7,617 nucleotides of DNA from Paracoccaceae bacterium (GTDB lineage Bacteria; Pseudomonadota; Alphaproteobacteria; Rhodobacterales; Rhodobacteraceae), in NCBI GenBank assembly GCA_016764835.1, contig JAESRD010000170.1:1-7617 (forward strand), in the 5' to 3' direction. This document shows positions 1-6,475 of this stretch, piece by piece. Under the pieces are notes generated by a model. The model worked only from the letters and a program-made list of their open reading frames with translations, was not told where the DNA came from and did not search any database. The position numbers and the translations under genes are program-made. How positions within the stretch are numbered: the first letter of the stretch is position 1; every line of letters starts with the position of its first letter.

Positions 1-69
1 GATGATGCCTTCCGACAGCGAAAAGCCGACGGCGAAGTCCTCCCGGTCGGCGGGCGTGGCCAGCATGGC
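1..69 (-). other. FdhD-like segment fused in frame to the aminotransferase
   Basis: Read leftward, these 23 codons give [11 protein letters not shown], then [12 protein letters not shown]. This closely follows the E. coli FdhD stretch [21 protein letters not shown] as I remember it. FdhD transfers sulfur from IscS to the molybdenum cofactor of formate dehydrogenase. The piece corresponds to a region near the N-terminus of FdhD, and the rest of FdhD would lie beyond the left edge. The expected FdhD N-terminal strands (EVPVALVYNG-type) are absent upstream and aminotransferase sequence stands in their place. The switch falls at about positions 61-69, in the codons for Ala-Met-Leu. Confidence 0.7.
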
Positions 70-498
70 CTCAAGGGCGGCGACATCAATCGCCCCTGCC
101 CCGTCATTCGGGATCACCTCAATGACAATGCCGTCGCGCTTAACTCTCTGCAAATAGGCTACGTAATTGGCCGCATATTCGGCCTGACAGGTCAGCACCC
201 TGTCACCGCGCTTAAGCGGCAGCGCGTAAAACGCCTGACACCAACCGACAGTGGCGTTCTCAACCAGCGCAATCTCTTGTGGCTGCGCCCCGATCAGCCG
301 AGCGACACTGTCGTAAACGCCATCCAGCATCTGCGCCTGTTGGGCTGCCGCCTCATAGCCGCCGATCTGCGCCTCAAGATTGATATGCGCGACCATCGCA
401 TCAACCACCACCTGCGGCATCAGCCCCGCGCCCGAAGCCAGCAGGTGGCAAACATTGGCTATGCCCGGTGTTTGCGCGCGGATTAGATCAATATCCAC
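1..498 (-). CDS. Class V aminotransferase-fold protein, N-terminal part, running in frame into FdhD-like residues (partial)
   Basis: An open frame of 166 codons begins at a GTG and runs off the left edge without a stop. Residues about 1-142 read like the N-terminal half of a class V (SufS/isopenicillin-N-epimerase-like) PLP-dependent aminotransferase. They include an opening [11 protein letters not shown], a GAGLMP segment (23-28), the ENAT motif (80-83) where this fold contacts cofactor phosphate, and a GDRVLT strand followed by EY (107-108). The Schiff-base lysine lies further on and is not present here. From about residue 145 the sequence stops looking like an aminotransferase and matches the FdhD motif ending [12 protein letters not shown]. 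GTG is the only sensible start, because the preceding in-frame codon is the TAA of the dipeptidase gene. No Shine-Dalgarno is visible, so translation is probably coupled to that gene. The aminotransferase call is by recall of the family. Its substrate is unknown, and the protein may be non-functional if the junction is real. Confidence 0.72.
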   Translation of the reverse strand, partial: [166 protein letters not shown]

Positions 499-1107
499 TT
501 AATCAAGCGGCGCGAAAAACGCCGTATCCCGGCCGGTGACTTCGGCCCAGAGCCTGTCGCCATAGTTGAAATGCCACCATTCATCTGGGTAGTTGACCAT
601 GCCTGTCGCCTCCATCGCTGCCACCAGCGTATCGCGGTTTTTACGCCATTCGTCGCAAACTGGCCAAGCGGTTGGGGCGACGCCGGTCAGCCCTTTCATT
701 GGCCCGCCAAATTCTAGCTCGCTCCGGTCAGGCCGGGCCAGTTTCACGTCAACCGCCGCGCCGCATTGGTGGCCACTGCCCAGCCCGTCAGGCGGGGCGA
801 CCCAGCGCGAGGTTTCGGTATAGACCTGAGCCTCAGACCAATCGGGGTGGTCCTTGGTGATCCGGGCAAAGACAGGTTTCCAAAGTTCCCACTGGCGCGC
901 ACGCGGGCGAAACGCATCGAACATCATGAGGCAAAGCCCATCAGGCAGGGCCTCAGCGCAGGCCATGACCTTGTCAAACACCACCCGGCGAATACGCCAA
1001 TCGGTGGTCTCTATCGGGTTGAGAAACAGTTTATCTGTCTCGACGAAGGTCACGATATCAACAGGATCTTCGCGTTCGGTTACTGTAATCACGTCGCATT
1101 TCCACAC
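499..1107 (-). CDS. D-alanyl-D-alanine dipeptidase-like M15 metallopeptidase (VanX/DdpX type)
   Basis: This 202-residue protein has the zinc-site layout of peptidase family M15D, which hydrolyses D-Ala-D-Ala. DAFRPR (64-69) carries the conserved arginine, SGHQCGAAVDV (111-121) supplies zinc ligands His113 and Asp120, and DEWWHF (175-180) supplies catalytic Glu176 and zinc ligand His179. There is no signal peptide, so it should act in the cytoplasm like VanX and DdpX, probably recycling D-Ala-D-Ala from wall turnover. No vanH/vanA-like genes are in view, so vancomycin resistance is not implied. The start is uncertain. GTG at 1107 is the first possible codon after an in-frame TGA (1111-1113) but has no Shine-Dalgarno. 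GTG at 1092 follows a GGAAA-like stretch and may be the true start. The aminotransferase gene begins immediately after its TAA stop, which suggests an operon. Confidence 0.85.
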   Translation of the reverse strand: MWKCDVITVTEREDPVDIVTFVETDKLFLNPIETTDWRIRRVVFDKVMACAEALPDGLCLMMFDAFRPRARQWELWKPVFARITKDHPDWSEAQVYTETSRWVAPPDGLGSGHQCGAAVDVKLARPDRSELEFGGPMKGLTGVAPTAWPVCDEWRKNRDTLVAAMEATGMVNYPDEWWHFNYGDRLWAEVTGRDTAFFAPLD

Positions 1108-1163
1108 ATTTCAGCATTGATAACAAGTATCAGTGACCCTCTTTTTGGAGTGCGTTCAAGCCA

Positions 1164-1190
1164 AAAATAGGTGAGCTTGCATAGTGTCAA
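1164..1190 (-). promoter_or_regulatory. Possible promoter for the dipeptidase-aminotransferase genes
   Basis: Read leftward, there is a perfect TTGACA (1190-1185), a 15-base spacer, then TATTTT (1169-1164). Transcription would start near 1157 and leave about 50 bases of leader before the GTG start. The spacer is two bases shorter than ideal and the -10 is weak, so this is a guess based on the good -35 match and its position. Confidence 0.3.
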
Positions 1191-1429
1191 AGATTTAGAG
1201 CCCAGGGGGCTTGGTGCCAGATACTGTAAAGAAAATGCCGCTAGGCACAAAATCAATTGACGCTTTCGGTGAACCGCCGCTGCCCAACAAATTGGCAGAG
1301 TGCTAACAGATAGCATATGCGACTGGTGCAGTGCCATTTCGCGCAGCAACGGATTTCGCCACAAAACGGGGCGACAGTGCCTCAAATCACGAATTTTTGC
1401 CCCAGATTTTTCAGAGCTCAGTAAATAAA

Positions 1430-1447
1430 TTGGTTTTGTTTTACCAA
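1430..1447 (-). terminator. Possible weak terminator downstream of tRNA-Ser
   Basis: About 20 bases beyond the encoded CCA of the tRNA there is a 5-bp stem, TTGGT with ACCAA, around an 8-base A-rich loop. Read leftward, it is followed by TTTATTTA. The stem is short and low in GC, so it may not terminate by itself. A T-rich stretch (GTTTTTCTT) precedes it on the transcript. Confidence 0.25.
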
Positions 1448-1467
1448 GAAAAACAATGTCTTAGCTG

Positions 1468-1557
1468 TGGCGGAGGAGGTGGGATTCGAACCCACGGTAC
1501 GCTTTCACGCACGCCGGTTTTCAAGACCGGTGCATTCGACCACTCTGCCACTCCTCC
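1468..1557 (-). tRNA. tRNA-Ser (anticodon UGA)
   Basis: Read leftward from 1557, the 90-nt gene folds as a class II tRNA. The 7-bp acceptor stem is GGAGGAG/CTCCTCC with discriminator G and an encoded CCA (1470-1468). The anticodon stem CCGGT/ACCGG (1530-1526 and 1518-1514) encloses loop CTTGAAA, giving anticodon TGA (1523-1521), which reads UCA and other UCN codons. A long serine-type variable arm follows, then a TTCGAAT T-loop. It stands alone, transcribed away from the rightward operon. Confidence 0.98.
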
Positions 1558-1588
1558 AGCGGAGCAAACCCATAAGCGCTCCGTAGCG

Positions 1589-1594
1589 ATTCTA
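1589..1594 (-). promoter_or_regulatory. Possible -10 box of the tRNA-Ser promoter
   Basis: Read leftward, TAGAAT lies about 32 bases before the tRNA 5' end, which would give a leader of roughly 25 bases before RNase P cleavage. The -35 position 17 bases upstream has only a poor match (ATTTCG/TTTCGC), so the assignment rests mainly on the -10 box and its placement. Confidence 0.3.
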
Positions 1595-1710
1595 AAAGCC
1601 CGTTGTTTCGGCGAAATCTGGCGCTCTGTCGCTTGCGCGCTTTCAAAACGCGGCCATCGCCGCTATTCTTTGCCGGAGCGGGCAGCAAACTGGCTGTCTA
1701 AGAGCATAAA

Positions 1711-1741
1711 TTGCCGTAAAAAATGCGGCGGCGTCCATAAA
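1711..1741 (+). promoter_or_regulatory. Possible promoter of the rightward operon
   Basis: TTGCCG (1711-1716) is followed after 17-19 bases by TCCATA/CATAAA (1734-1741). This would place the transcript start near 1747, about 20 bases ahead of the first ATG and just upstream of its Shine-Dalgarno. The match is weak. A promoter must lie somewhere in 1558-1768, because the divergent tRNA gene occupies the other side. Confidence 0.25.
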
Positions 1742-1768
1742 ATTGGGCGCAGGGTAAGGGGCTGATCG

Positions 1769-2626
1769 ATGCCGGGCATAAAAATTCAACGTATCAAAGG
1801 CCCTCTGTTTGGGGTTTTGATGATGAGCACGCTTGCGGGCTGTGGCGAGGGTGGTTTTGACCCGGCCTCATTATTTGGCGGCGGCGAGACACCGAGCCAG
1901 ACAGCCAGCAGCGGGCAGGCCGGTCAAACGGTAGAGCTTGTTGAGCGCGATGTTGAAGCGCCCGAAGTATTTCAGGTGACCACGACTGGGCTATGGGACG
2001 GACGCCCGTCGCTCGGCGGCGTTTGGGTCGCACATCCTGATGTGACAGACCCTGAACGGGTGATCATCCGCAACACCAATAACGGTAATTTCGTCATTGG
2101 GGCGCTGTTTCGGCGCGAGCGCGAAAACCCCGGCCCGGCCTTGCAAATATCATCTGACGCGGCAGAAGCGCTTGGCATTCTTGCCGGCTCGCCAACCCAG
2201 CTAAACGTCACCGCTCTGCGCCGCGAAGAGGCCAGTGCCCCGGCACCGACCGAGGCCACCAGCCCAGAAGCCGTGCTCGACCCGCCAATTGATATTAGCG
2301 AGATAGCGCTTGAACCGGCCACGCCAACAACAGAGCCGGTGGTCACGCCCCCTGCCCCGACCATCCCAATTCCAACGCCCACAGCGTCATCGCTTGAGCG
2401 GCCGTTTATCCAGATCGGGATATTCAGCGTTCAAACCAATGCCGAGGGTGCCGCCACGACCATGCGCGGCGCGGGCCTGACGGCGCGTGTTTTGCAACAA
2501 GAAAGCCAAGGCCGCACTTTCTGGCGGGTTATTGTTGGCCCAGCCTCCTCAGAAGCTGGCCGCGCGGCTGATCTTGATAAGGTCAAAGGCCTCGGCTTTA
2601 CCGACGCGTATTTCACCCGCAGCTAG
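1769..2626 (+). CDS. Lipoprotein with a degenerate RlpA-like domain and a C-terminal SPOR domain
   Basis: This is a 285-residue envelope protein. A basic start and hydrophobic stretch lead to the lipobox L22-A-G-C25, so Cys25 should be lipidated after signal peptidase II cleavage. Gly at +2 fits outer-membrane sorting. Residues about 72-151 resemble the double-psi beta-barrel of RlpA: RVIIRNTNNGNFVIGAL is followed by S-S-D-A-A-E-A-L-G-I and a closing VTALR. However, the DRGPF catalytic segment of active RlpA is replaced by an RERENPGP stretch. Residues 152-210 are a Pro/Thr/Ala-rich linker for spanning the periplasm. Residues 211-283 (FIQIGIF to FTDAYFTRS) are a SPOR domain, which binds glycan strands stripped of stem peptides at septa. 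The ATG follows AAGGGG (1756-1761) at good spacing. It is the first gene of the operon, ahead of a peptidoglycan carboxypeptidase. Its likely role is septal wall binding, and lytic activity is doubtful. Confidence 0.85.
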   Translation: MPGIKIQRIKGPLFGVLMMSTLAGCGEGGFDPASLFGGGETPSQTASSGQAGQTVELVERDVEAPEVFQVTTTGLWDGRPSLGGVWVAHPDVTDPERVIIRNTNNGNFVIGALFRRERENPGPALQISSDAAEALGILAGSPTQLNVTALRREEASAPAPTEATSPEAVLDPPIDISEIALEPATPTTEPVVTPPAPTIPIPTPTASSLERPFIQIGIFSVQTNAEGAATTMRGAGLTARVLQQESQGRTFWRVIVGPASSEAGRAADLDKVKGLGFTDAYFTRS

Positions 2627-2666
2627 ACCACCAGATCCAAGACCGCCACTTTAGGGAGCGCCACAC

Positions 2667-3884
2667 ATGACCCGCCATTTGTCTGCTTTATGTGCCCTGT
2701 TCACTCTGTTCCTGCTGCCGCATGTTGCGGCAGCCCAAGGGTTTGAGACCCAAGCCCACGCGGCTTATGTTTATGACCAAACCACCCAAACGGTGCTATT
2801 GGCCAAAAACGCTGATGAGCCTTTGCCGCCCGCCTCAATGTCAAAACTGATGACGCTTTACATGGCGTTTGAGGCCATTGCCGATGGCCGCCTTCAGATC
2901 GACGAGACCCTGCTGGTCAGCCAACACGCCATGAATTATGACGGTTCGTCGATGTTCCTGCGCGCAGGTGAGCGGGTGGCGGTCGAAGACCTTTTGCGCG
3001 GCGTAATCGTGCTGTCTGGCAATGATGCCAGCGCTGTGCTGGCTGAGGCTTTGTCGCTTGATGGCACCGAGGCGGGCTTTGCGCGGATGATGACCAACCG
3101 CGCCCAGCAACTGGGAATGATGAACTCGACCTTTGCCAATTCCAACGGCTGGCCCGCCATCGGCCACCGCATGTCGATGCGCGACCTCGGAATTTTGGCC
3201 GACCGGCTGATCCTCGATTACCCGACATTCTACCCGCTGTTTAGCGAACGCGAGTTTGTTTTTGATGGCCGCGTCCCGGCCAACAGCCAGAACCGCAACC
3301 CGATCCTTGGCCTCGGCATTGGCGCGGATGGGCTCAAAACCGGCCATACATCCGAAGCAGGCTACGGCCTCGTCGGCTCGGCCAAACAAGGCGACCGGCG
3401 GATTATCTTTGTGATCACCGGGCTCGACACCCCCGCCGCGCGCTCAGAGGAAGCAGAGCGCATTGTAAACTGGGCGTTTCGCCAATTTGCCAGCCGCGAT
3501 GTTGCCCGCGAAGGCACGCGGATCGCCGATGCCAGCGTTTGGATGGGCGATGCGCCCTCGGTCGGCATGGCGCTAGGCGAAGATCTGTCGCTGCTCATGC
3601 CGATCATGGCACCAGAGGCTTTTGAGGCTGAGATTTTCTATACAGAACCGCTCGAAGCCCCCGTTGAGGCGGGCCAGCAGATCGGCATGTTGATCATTTC
3701 GCGCGACGGTCTGCCCGAAACCCGGTTGCCGCTGTTTGCCCAAAACAATGTCGCCCGTGGTGGTTTTGGCGCGCGCCTGCGGATTGCCGCTTTGGTGCTG
3801 CTTGACCGTTTCGCCCCCGGTGCCGCCGCCCAGCTAGAGCCCGCTTTTGCTGCGCCCCCTGAGACTGAGCCAGAAGACACATGA
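2667..3884 (+). CDS. dacC: D-alanyl-D-alanine carboxypeptidase, PBP5/6 family
   Basis: This 405-residue periplasmic penicillin-binding protein removes the terminal D-Ala of peptidoglycan pentapeptides. A Sec signal peptide ends around AAA-Q24. The three serine-transpeptidase motifs are intact and correctly spaced: SMSK (Ser57 nucleophile, Lys60), SGN (117-119) and KTG (224-226). Residues about 275-365 form the beta-rich PBP5 C-terminal domain. The stretch 366-382 (GARLRIAALVLLDRF) resembles the amphipathic helix that anchors PBP5 to the inner membrane. A Pro/Glu-rich tail follows. The ATG follows AGGGAG (2653-2658) and lies 40 bases after the lipoprotein stop, in the same operon. Removal of pentapeptides affects the substrate available to septal enzymes, which suits its SPOR-protein neighbour. 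The symbol could equally be dacA, because paralogues cannot be told apart here. Confidence 0.95.
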   Translation: MTRHLSALCALFTLFLLPHVAAAQGFETQAHAAYVYDQTTQTVLLAKNADEPLPPASMSKLMTLYMAFEAIADGRLQIDETLLVSQHAMNYDGSSMFLRAGERVAVEDLLRGVIVLSGNDASAVLAEALSLDGTEAGFARMMTNRAQQLGMMNSTFANSNGWPAIGHRMSMRDLGILADRLILDYPTFYPLFSEREFVFDGRVPANSQNRNPILGLGIGADGLKTGHTSEAGYGLVGSAKQGDRRIIFVITGLDTPAARSEEAERIVNWAFRQFASRDVAREGTRIADASVWMGDAPSVGMALGEDLSLLMPIMAPEAFEAEIFYTEPLEAPVEAGQQIGMLIISRDGLPETRLPLFAQNNVARGGFGARLRIAALVLLDRFAPGAAAQLEPAFAAPPETEPEDT

Positions 3885-4519
3885 ACCAAGCCACCGCACA
3901 GGGGCGCTTCATTACCTTTGAAGGTATCGATGGCTCCGGCAAATCAACCCAAGCCAAACGGCTGGCCTCAGCTTTGGCCGATGCTGGCTATGATGTCATC
4001 CATACCCGCGAGCCCGGCGGCAGCGCCGGGGCCGAAGCCATTCGCGAACTGGTGCTCACCGGCGACCCTGACCGGTGGTCAGAGACCACTGAGCTGTTGC
4101 TGTTCACCGCCGCAAGGCGCGACCATCTTGAACGCCTGATCGCGCCATCGCTCGCCGCTGGCAAAATCGTCATCTGCGACCGTTTTGTCGACTCGACCCG
4201 TATCTACCAAGGCGCCACACGCGGCGATCTGCGGGCCACGGTCGACAAACTGCATGATCTGATGATCAACAAAACCCCAGACCTGACCTTCATCCTCGAC
4301 GCTGACCCGGCCATATCGCTCCAGCGCGGCCTCAGCCGGGGCGGCGAAGAGCTGCGGTTTGAGCGTTTTGGCCTTGAGATGCAGCAGCGCGCGCGCGCCG
4401 GGTTTCTTGAGATTGCAGCGGGTGAGCCGGAACGGTGCCGGGTGATCAACGCTGACCGCAGCCAAGACGCGATCGCGCAAGACATCCTCGCCGCAGCGCT
4501 TGCGGCTTTGCAGACGTGA
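3881..4519 (+). CDS. tmk: Thymidylate kinase
   Basis: This 212-residue cytoplasmic enzyme phosphorylates dTMP to dTDP with ATP, the committed step to dTTP. The P-loop is GIDGSGKST (15-23), followed by the REPGG dTMP-site motif (43-47). The signature DRFVDSTRIYQG (100-111) has Phe where many homologues have Tyr (DRY). The LID segment LSRGGEELRFE (151-161) carries arginines, as in bacterial type II enzymes. The length is typical. Its ATG overlaps the carboxypeptidase stop as ATGA, and only a poor Shine-Dalgarno is visible, so translational coupling is likely. Confidence 0.97.
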   Translation: MNQATAQGRFITFEGIDGSGKSTQAKRLASALADAGYDVIHTREPGGSAGAEAIRELVLTGDPDRWSETTELLLFTAARRDHLERLIAPSLAAGKIVICDRFVDSTRIYQGATRGDLRATVDKLHDLMINKTPDLTFILDADPAISLQRGLSRGGEELRFERFGLEMQQRARAGFLEIAAGEPERCRVINADRSQDAIAQDILAAALAALQT

Positions 4520-4529
4520 GCGGCCGCCA

Positions 4530-5642
4530 ATGAGCCCCGTCGCCGATCTGCCCGCACCAGACCAAGTCGCCGGTGCCGCCCATCCGCGTGACGCCGCCAG
4601 GCTTATTGGCCAAAGCGCCGCCGAGGCTGACTTTCTTGAAGCATTCAACCGCGGGCGGCTGCATTCTGGCTGGCTGCTGACCGGCCCGCGCGGCATTGGC
4701 AAAGCAACATTTGCCTACCGGGCGGCGGCGTTTTTGTTGGCGCAAACCGACGGGCTGGCCCTCGGCCCCGCCACAGCACTTGGCCTGTCAGAAGATCACC
4801 CAGAAATGCGGCTCATCCGCGCTGGCGCACATCCGCGCCTCGCCGTCATCCGGCGCGGGCCAAATGACAAAGGCGACAAGATCAGCGCCGATATTCGCGT
4901 CGCCGATATTCGCAAACTCAAGAAGTTCTTTCACATGAGTGCGGCCGATGGCGGCCAAAGGGTGGTGATCGTCGATGCTGCCGATGAGATGAATGTCTCT
5001 GCCGCCAATGCGATCCTTAAAGAGCTAGAAGAACCACCCGCCAACACCACTTTGCTGCTGGTCTCGCACCAACCGTCACGCCTTTTGCCAACCATCCGCT
5101 CGCGCTGCCGCAGCTTGCGGTTTGCGCCGCTCTCGCCCGACGATATGGCACAGGTTTTGGCCGAGGCCGATGTCACCACCACAGCCCCCGAGGCGCTGGC
5201 CGTTCTGGCCGCTGGCTCTGCCGGGCGCGCCATCGCCATGGCCCAAAATGATGGGCTAGAAATCTACGCCGCCCTGATCCGCCTGTTTGAAGGCCTGCCC
5301 AAGTTTGACCGCCCCCTCGCCCAGAAACTGGCCGAGGCCACCGCCGGGCGCAACGGTGAGGCCCGCCGCGACCTGACCGTCGAACTGATCGGGTTATTCA
5401 TCGCCCGCACCGCCCAAGCGGGCCTTCTCGGCGAACCAGACAGACAAGGGGCACCAAACGAGGCCCGCCTGCTGACGCGCCTGTGCCCAGACACAGTCGC
5501 CGCCCGGATTTGGGCCGAATTACAGATTGATCTGGCCAGCCGTGCGCGCCACGCGCTGGCGGTCAACCTTGACCCCGCTGCGCTGATAATGGATATGTTT
5601 TTCAGGATAGAAGAGGCCGCCAAGGCAGCGGCCGCTCCCTAA
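4530..5642 (+). CDS. holB: DNA polymerase III subunit delta'
   Basis: This 370-residue AAA+ subunit of the clamp loader works with delta and tau/gamma to load the beta clamp. Walker A is GPRGIGKAT (52-60), and the Walker B-like strand is VVIVDAADEMN (145-155). These are followed by the LKELEEPPANTTLLLVSH block and the SRC motif (191-193) of clamp-loader subunits. The C-terminal helical part is the collar region. ATG at 4530 is preferred, 10 bases after the tmk stop. The frame is also open from a TTG at 4500, but that would overlap tmk and add an arginine-rich MRLCRRERPP not expected in the family. The Shine-Dalgarno is weak, so coupling to tmk is likely. The tmk-holB pairing is common in bacteria. 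Confidence 0.95.
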   Translation: MSPVADLPAPDQVAGAAHPRDAARLIGQSAAEADFLEAFNRGRLHSGWLLTGPRGIGKATFAYRAAAFLLAQTDGLALGPATALGLSEDHPEMRLIRAGAHPRLAVIRRGPNDKGDKISADIRVADIRKLKKFFHMSAADGGQRVVIVDAADEMNVSAANAILKELEEPPANTTLLLVSHQPSRLLPTIRSRCRSLRFAPLSPDDMAQVLAEADVTTTAPEALAVLAAGSAGRAIAMAQNDGLEIYAALIRLFEGLPKFDRPLAQKLAEATAGRNGEARRDLTVELIGLFIARTAQAGLLGEPDRQGAPNEARLLTRLCPDTVAARIWAELQIDLASRARHALAVNLDPAALIMDMFFRIEEAAKAAAAP

Positions 5643-5671
5643 CCGCGCAAAACAATTAGAAAAGCCACCCG

Positions 5672-6475
5672 ATGACCAAACCTGTGCTCGTAGACAGCCA
5701 TTGCCACCTTGATTTTGATGATTTTGAGGGCGAAGTGCCAGACCTCATTGCCCGTGCGCAAGAAGCTGGCGTCATGCGTATGGTCACGATCTGCACCAAG
5801 CTGCGCCAAGAGCCGCGTGTGCGCGCGCTGGCCGAGGCCCATGCGCCACTTTTCTACGCCGCTGGCACCCATCCGATGAGCGTGGTCGATGAGCCAATGG
5901 CCTCACTCGAAGAGCTGATAACCCTCGCCGACCACCCCAAATTTGTCGGCATCGGCGAGTCTGGGCTGGACTATCACTACACAGCTGAAAGCGCTGCGCG
6001 CCAAAAAACCTCCCTCGAAATCCACATAGAAGCCGCCCAAGAAACCGGGCTGCCGCTGATCATCCATGCCCGCGCCGCCGATGATGACATGGCCGAAATT
6101 CTAAGCGCCGCCCATGCGCGCAAGAATTTTGCCTGCGTCATGCATTGCTTCTCATCCAGCGCCGAGCTGGCCAAGGCAGCACTCGATCTGGGCTTCTACC
6201 TGTCAATGTCAGGCATCGCCGCCTTTCCGCGCAGCAAAGACCTACGCAACATTTTCGCCGCCGCGCCGCTAGAACGCATATTGGTTGAGACCGACAGCCC
6301 CTACCTTGCCCCGCCGCCATTTCGCGGCAAACGCAACGAGCCCGCCTATGTCGCCCATACCGCCCAAGCTGGGGCCGATGCGTTTGGCATATCACTGAGC
6401 GATTTCGCCAACGCCACGACGGCGAATTTCGACAGGCTCTTCGCCAAAGCAGCCAGCTGGACCGCGCCCGCATGA
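5672..6475 (+). CDS. tatD: TatD-family metal-dependent hydrolase
   Basis: This 267-residue TIM-barrel enzyme belongs to the amidohydrolase superfamily, whose TatD members act as metal-dependent 3'-5' exonucleases/DNases. The metal ligands are all visible: SHCH (His10, His12), GESGLD (Glu96), IIHAR (His132), MHCF (His158) and ETDSP (Asp208). The family motifs GTHP (65-68) and RGKRNEP (218-224) are also present. It starts 29 bases after the holB stop, behind a weak AGAAAAG-type ribosome site. The tmk-holB-tatD order is widespread in bacteria. Which paralogue (TatD, YcfH or YjjV type) this is cannot be decided by eye. The holB linkage favours the YcfH type. Confidence 0.93.
   Translation: MTKPVLVDSHCHLDFDDFEGEVPDLIARAQEAGVMRMVTICTKLRQEPRVRALAEAHAPLFYAAGTHPMSVVDEPMASLEELITLADHPKFVGIGESGLDYHYTAESAARQKTSLEIHIEAAQETGLPLIIHARAADDDMAEILSAAHARKNFACVMHCFSSSAELAKAALDLGFYLSMSGIAAFPRSKDLRNIFAAAPLERILVETDSPYLAPPPFRGKRNEPAYVAHTAQAGADAFGISLSDFANATTANFDRLFAKAASWTAPA

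Larger units (their letters stand above)
1108..1467. other. Gene-poor intergenic gap between the dipeptidase gene and tRNA-Ser
   Basis: These 360 bases are visibly richer in A and T than the flanking genes. No open frame here has recognisable protein features. A leftward frame at 1089-1385 overlaps the dipeptidase start and reads as compositionally odd, Cys/Leu-rich sequence. The gap contains a possible leftward promoter for the dipeptidase gene, a possible weak tRNA terminator (both listed separately), and a short perfect inverted repeat AGCCC-AGG-GGGCT at 1199-1211 that lacks a T-tract. A small RNA or a decayed gene cannot be excluded by eye. Confidence 0.5.

Noticed and set aside
277..486. 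Rightward 69-codon open frame
   Set aside because: It is antisense to the aminotransferase frame, which has family motifs. The antisense product is His/Arg-rich and unrecognisable.
766..1170. Rightward open frames over the dipeptidase gene (593-1170)
   Set aside because: They are antisense to a gene with a complete set of M15 catalytic motifs and show no protein features of their own.
1199..1211. Perfect inverted repeat AGCCC-AGG-GGGCT as a terminator
   Set aside because: The loop is 3 bases and the stem only 5, with no T-tract on either side, so it is not a convincing intrinsic terminator.
1089..1385. Leftward 98-codon open frame in the gap
   Set aside because: It overlaps the dipeptidase start, has no recognisable domain or clear ribosome site, and its composition does not resemble the neighbouring proteins.
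1331..1765. Rightward 144-codon open frame with a glycine-rich GGGGIRTHGTLSRTP stretch
   Set aside because: It is the antisense reading of the tRNA-Ser gene. This peptide pattern is a familiar annotation artefact over serine tRNAs, and the rest has no coding character.
2841..3389. Leftward 182-codon frame inside the carboxypeptidase gene
   Set aside because: It is a high-GC shadow of dacC, which carries all three penicillin-binding motifs.
4500..4529. Upstream TTG start for holB
   Set aside because: It would overlap tmk by 20 bases and add a basic decapeptide unlike the family. ATG at 4530 sits well after the tmk stop.
4079..4702. Leftward 207-codon frame across tmk and holB
   Set aside because: It is a shadow frame spanning two well-supported genes and the junction between them.
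4886..4913. 13-bp direct repeat CGCCGATATTCGC with a 15-base period inside holB
   Set aside because: It encodes ADIR-V-ADIR-K. By recall the segment has the normal family length, so this looks like chance codon similarity, not a recent duplication.
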